Source of the DNA: Lachnospiraceae bacterium
Lineage (GTDB): Bacteria > Bacillota > Clostridia > Lachnospirales > Lachnospiraceae
Length of the DNA stretch: 5,549 nt
Direction: 5' to 3'
Assembly: GCA_017964055.1 (NCBI GenBank)
Contig: JAGCSS010000364.1
Location: 1 to 5,549, forward strand
The notes beneath the pieces are model-generated. The model had not been told where the DNA came from and searched no databases. It saw only the letters and a program-made list of their open reading frames with translations. The number at the start of each line of letters is the position of its first letter. The first letter of the stretch is position 1. Positions 4,788-5,549 of the stretch are shown piece by piece. Position numbers and translations under genes: made by a program.

Positions 4788-4816
4788 TGGAAAATCATTC
4801 GGCAATCCCGTAAAAT
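4788..4816 (+). promoter_or_regulatory. candidate promoter of the GH94 gene
   Basis: TGGAAA (4788-4793) and TAAAAT (4811-4816) are 17 bp apart, matching the sigma-A consensus in 4 of 6 and 5 of 6 positions. A start near 4823 would give a leader of about 45 nt. Confidence 0.45.
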
Positions 4817-4821
4817 GAGTT

Positions 4822-4836
4822 ATGAAAACGATTAAG
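4822..4836 (+). promoter_or_regulatory. cre-like site (possible CcpA or LacI-type operator)
   Basis: ATGAAAACGATTAAG matches the loose cre consensus WTGNAANCGNWNNCW in all fixed positions except the last two. It lies at the predicted start of a carbohydrate gene, where catabolite repression would act. The right half is poor and the two-fold symmetry is weak, so this is tentative. Confidence 0.3.
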
Positions 4837-4853
4837 TAACTCTATTCCACATC

Positions 4854-4860
4854 AAAGGAG
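4854..4860 (+). promoter_or_regulatory. ribosome binding site of the GH94 gene
   Basis: AAAGGAG lies 7 nt before the ATG at 4868 and fixes that start. Confidence 0.8.
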
Positions 4861-4867
4861 ACAATCT

Positions 4868-5549
4868 ATGAATTACGGTTATTTTGACGAGAAAGCAAGG
4901 GAGTACGTTATCACCAGACCCGATACCCCGAGTGCATGGGCGAATTATCTCGGCTCACCCGAGTACGGCGCGATCATTTCGAACAACGCCGGCGGCTACA
5001 GCTTTGTAAAATCGGGAGCCAACGGCAGGATCATCAGATACCGCTTCAACAGCGTTGCGGTGGACCAGCCCGGCCGTTACATCTATATCCGTGACCTCGC
5101 AAACGGCGATTACTGGTCGGCATCATGGGCGCCCGTGTGCAAGCCCCTTGAGAGCTACAAGTCCGAGTGCCGCCACGGTACCGCTTATTCCGTGATCTCG
5201 TCGGAATACACCGGGATCAAGGCAGAGACCGCATATTATGTTCCGCTTAACGCCACCTACGAGGTTTGGAGATGCAAGGTGACCAATACCGGCAGCGCGC
5301 CCAGAAAGCTGGCCGTTACCGGATACTGCGAGTTCGTTAACGAGAACAACTATGAGCAGGACCAGGTTAATCTTCAGTACACCCTGTTCATCACACATAC
5401 GTATTTTAAGGACAAGTTCATCCTTCAGAAGCAGAACGAGAACTTCCACAACCCGAACAATGAGCGTTTCCTGGGCCTCGCGGGCGCGAAGGTAGATCAT
5501 TTCTGCGGCGACAGGGACCGTTTCGTCGGCAACTACCGCAGCTATGCGA
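4868..5549 (+). CDS. GH94 disaccharide phosphorylase (cellobiose or chitobiose phosphorylase-like), N-terminal part
   Basis: The frame stays open to the window edge: 227 complete codons, roughly a quarter to a third of a family protein of about 800 residues. It covers the N-terminal beta-sandwich domain of glycoside hydrolase family 94. Landmarks are YGYFDEKAREYVITRPDTP (3-21), WANYLGSPEYGAIISNNAGGY (24-44), RYRFNS, PGRYIYIRD, GDYWSASWAPV, ECRHGTAYS and a late GDRDRFVGNYR. These enzymes cleave beta-1,4-linked disaccharides with phosphate in the cytoplasm, giving a sugar 1-phosphate and saving ATP. No signal peptide is present, as expected. The start resembles both cellobiose phosphorylases and N,N'-diacetylchitobiose phosphorylases. 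The (alpha/alpha)6 catalytic domain with the general acid Asp and the sugar-binding residues lies outside the window, so substrate cannot be assigned. The start is supported by a well-spaced ribosome binding site. Confidence 0.92.
   Translation, partial: MNYGYFDEKAREYVITRPDTPSAWANYLGSPEYGAIISNNAGGYSFVKSGANGRIIRYRFNSVAVDQPGRYIYIRDLANGDYWSASWAPVCKPLESYKSECRHGTAYSVISSEYTGIKAETAYYVPLNATYEVWRCKVTNTGSAPRKLAVTGYCEFVNENNYEQDQVNLQYTLFITHTYFKDKFILQKQNENFHNPNNERFLGLAGAKVDHFCGDRDRFVGNYRSYA

Larger units (their letters stand above)
4748..4867. other. intergenic gap between hflX and the GH94 gene
   Basis: These 120 bases hold no gene. They contain a 13-base odd palindrome TGCAATAATTGCA (4753-4765) just after the hflX stop, a nine-A run (4777-4785), a weak promoter, a cre-like site and a GAGTTA/TAACTC inverted repeat (4817-4822 and 4837-4842). 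There is no GC-rich stem with a T-tract on the plus strand, so hflX transcription may partly read into the next gene or end by another mechanism. Confidence 0.6.

Noticed and set aside
5123..5500. 125-codon minus-strand open frame at the right end
   Set aside because: It lies opposite the GH94 coding frame, whose residues match the family throughout.

Overview
The window looks like chromosomal DNA from an anaerobic Firmicute of class Clostridia, most likely a gut or rumen Lachnospiraceae. The reasons are AGGAG-type ribosome binding sites, sigma-A promoters with 17-bp spacers, a CXXC micro-protein of the CD1871A type named after Clostridioides difficile, a small DUF6440-like protein, a clostridial-style GH94 phosphorylase and secreted proteins with Thr/Pro-rich linkers. 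This assignment is inference from gene content; there is no rRNA or other phylogenetic marker here. No mobile element, CRISPR array, tRNA or rRNA was seen.

Layout: (1) Positions 1-39 may be the tail of an upstream gene. (2) Positions 72-1780 hold a tight plus-strand operon of three genes: a TlpA/thioredoxin-fold lipoprotein, a 45-residue membrane CXXC protein that starts with TTG, and a polytopic membrane ferredoxin of the NapH type. The gaps are 5 and 9 bp. The operon ends at a hairpin (about 1795-1846) that can terminate transcription in both directions. (3) Positions 1863-3279 hold three minus-strand genes: a secreted NTF2-like protein with its own promoter, a PspC-domain membrane protein with an NPYQxQ repeat tail and its own strong terminator, and a DUF6440-like small protein. 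(4) Positions 3280-3496 are a divergent regulatory region with two perfect palindromes. (5) hflX (3497-4747) encodes a ribosome-associated GTPase. (6) A 120-bp gap with a weak promoter and a cre-like site precedes the first 227 codons of a GH94 disaccharide phosphorylase that runs off the window.

How the genes work together: the three-gene redox operon is the most coherent unit. The membrane ferredoxin can carry electrons from cytoplasmic iron-sulfur carriers, the micro-protein offers a dithiol at the membrane, and the TlpA lipoprotein offers a WCGPC dithiol outside the cell. Together they could form a CcdA-independent route that reduces extracytoplasmic disulfides. That role is inferred from gene order and motifs. 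The other genes are general stress or envelope functions (PspC, HflX) and carbohydrate metabolism (GH94), with no obvious link to the redox operon.
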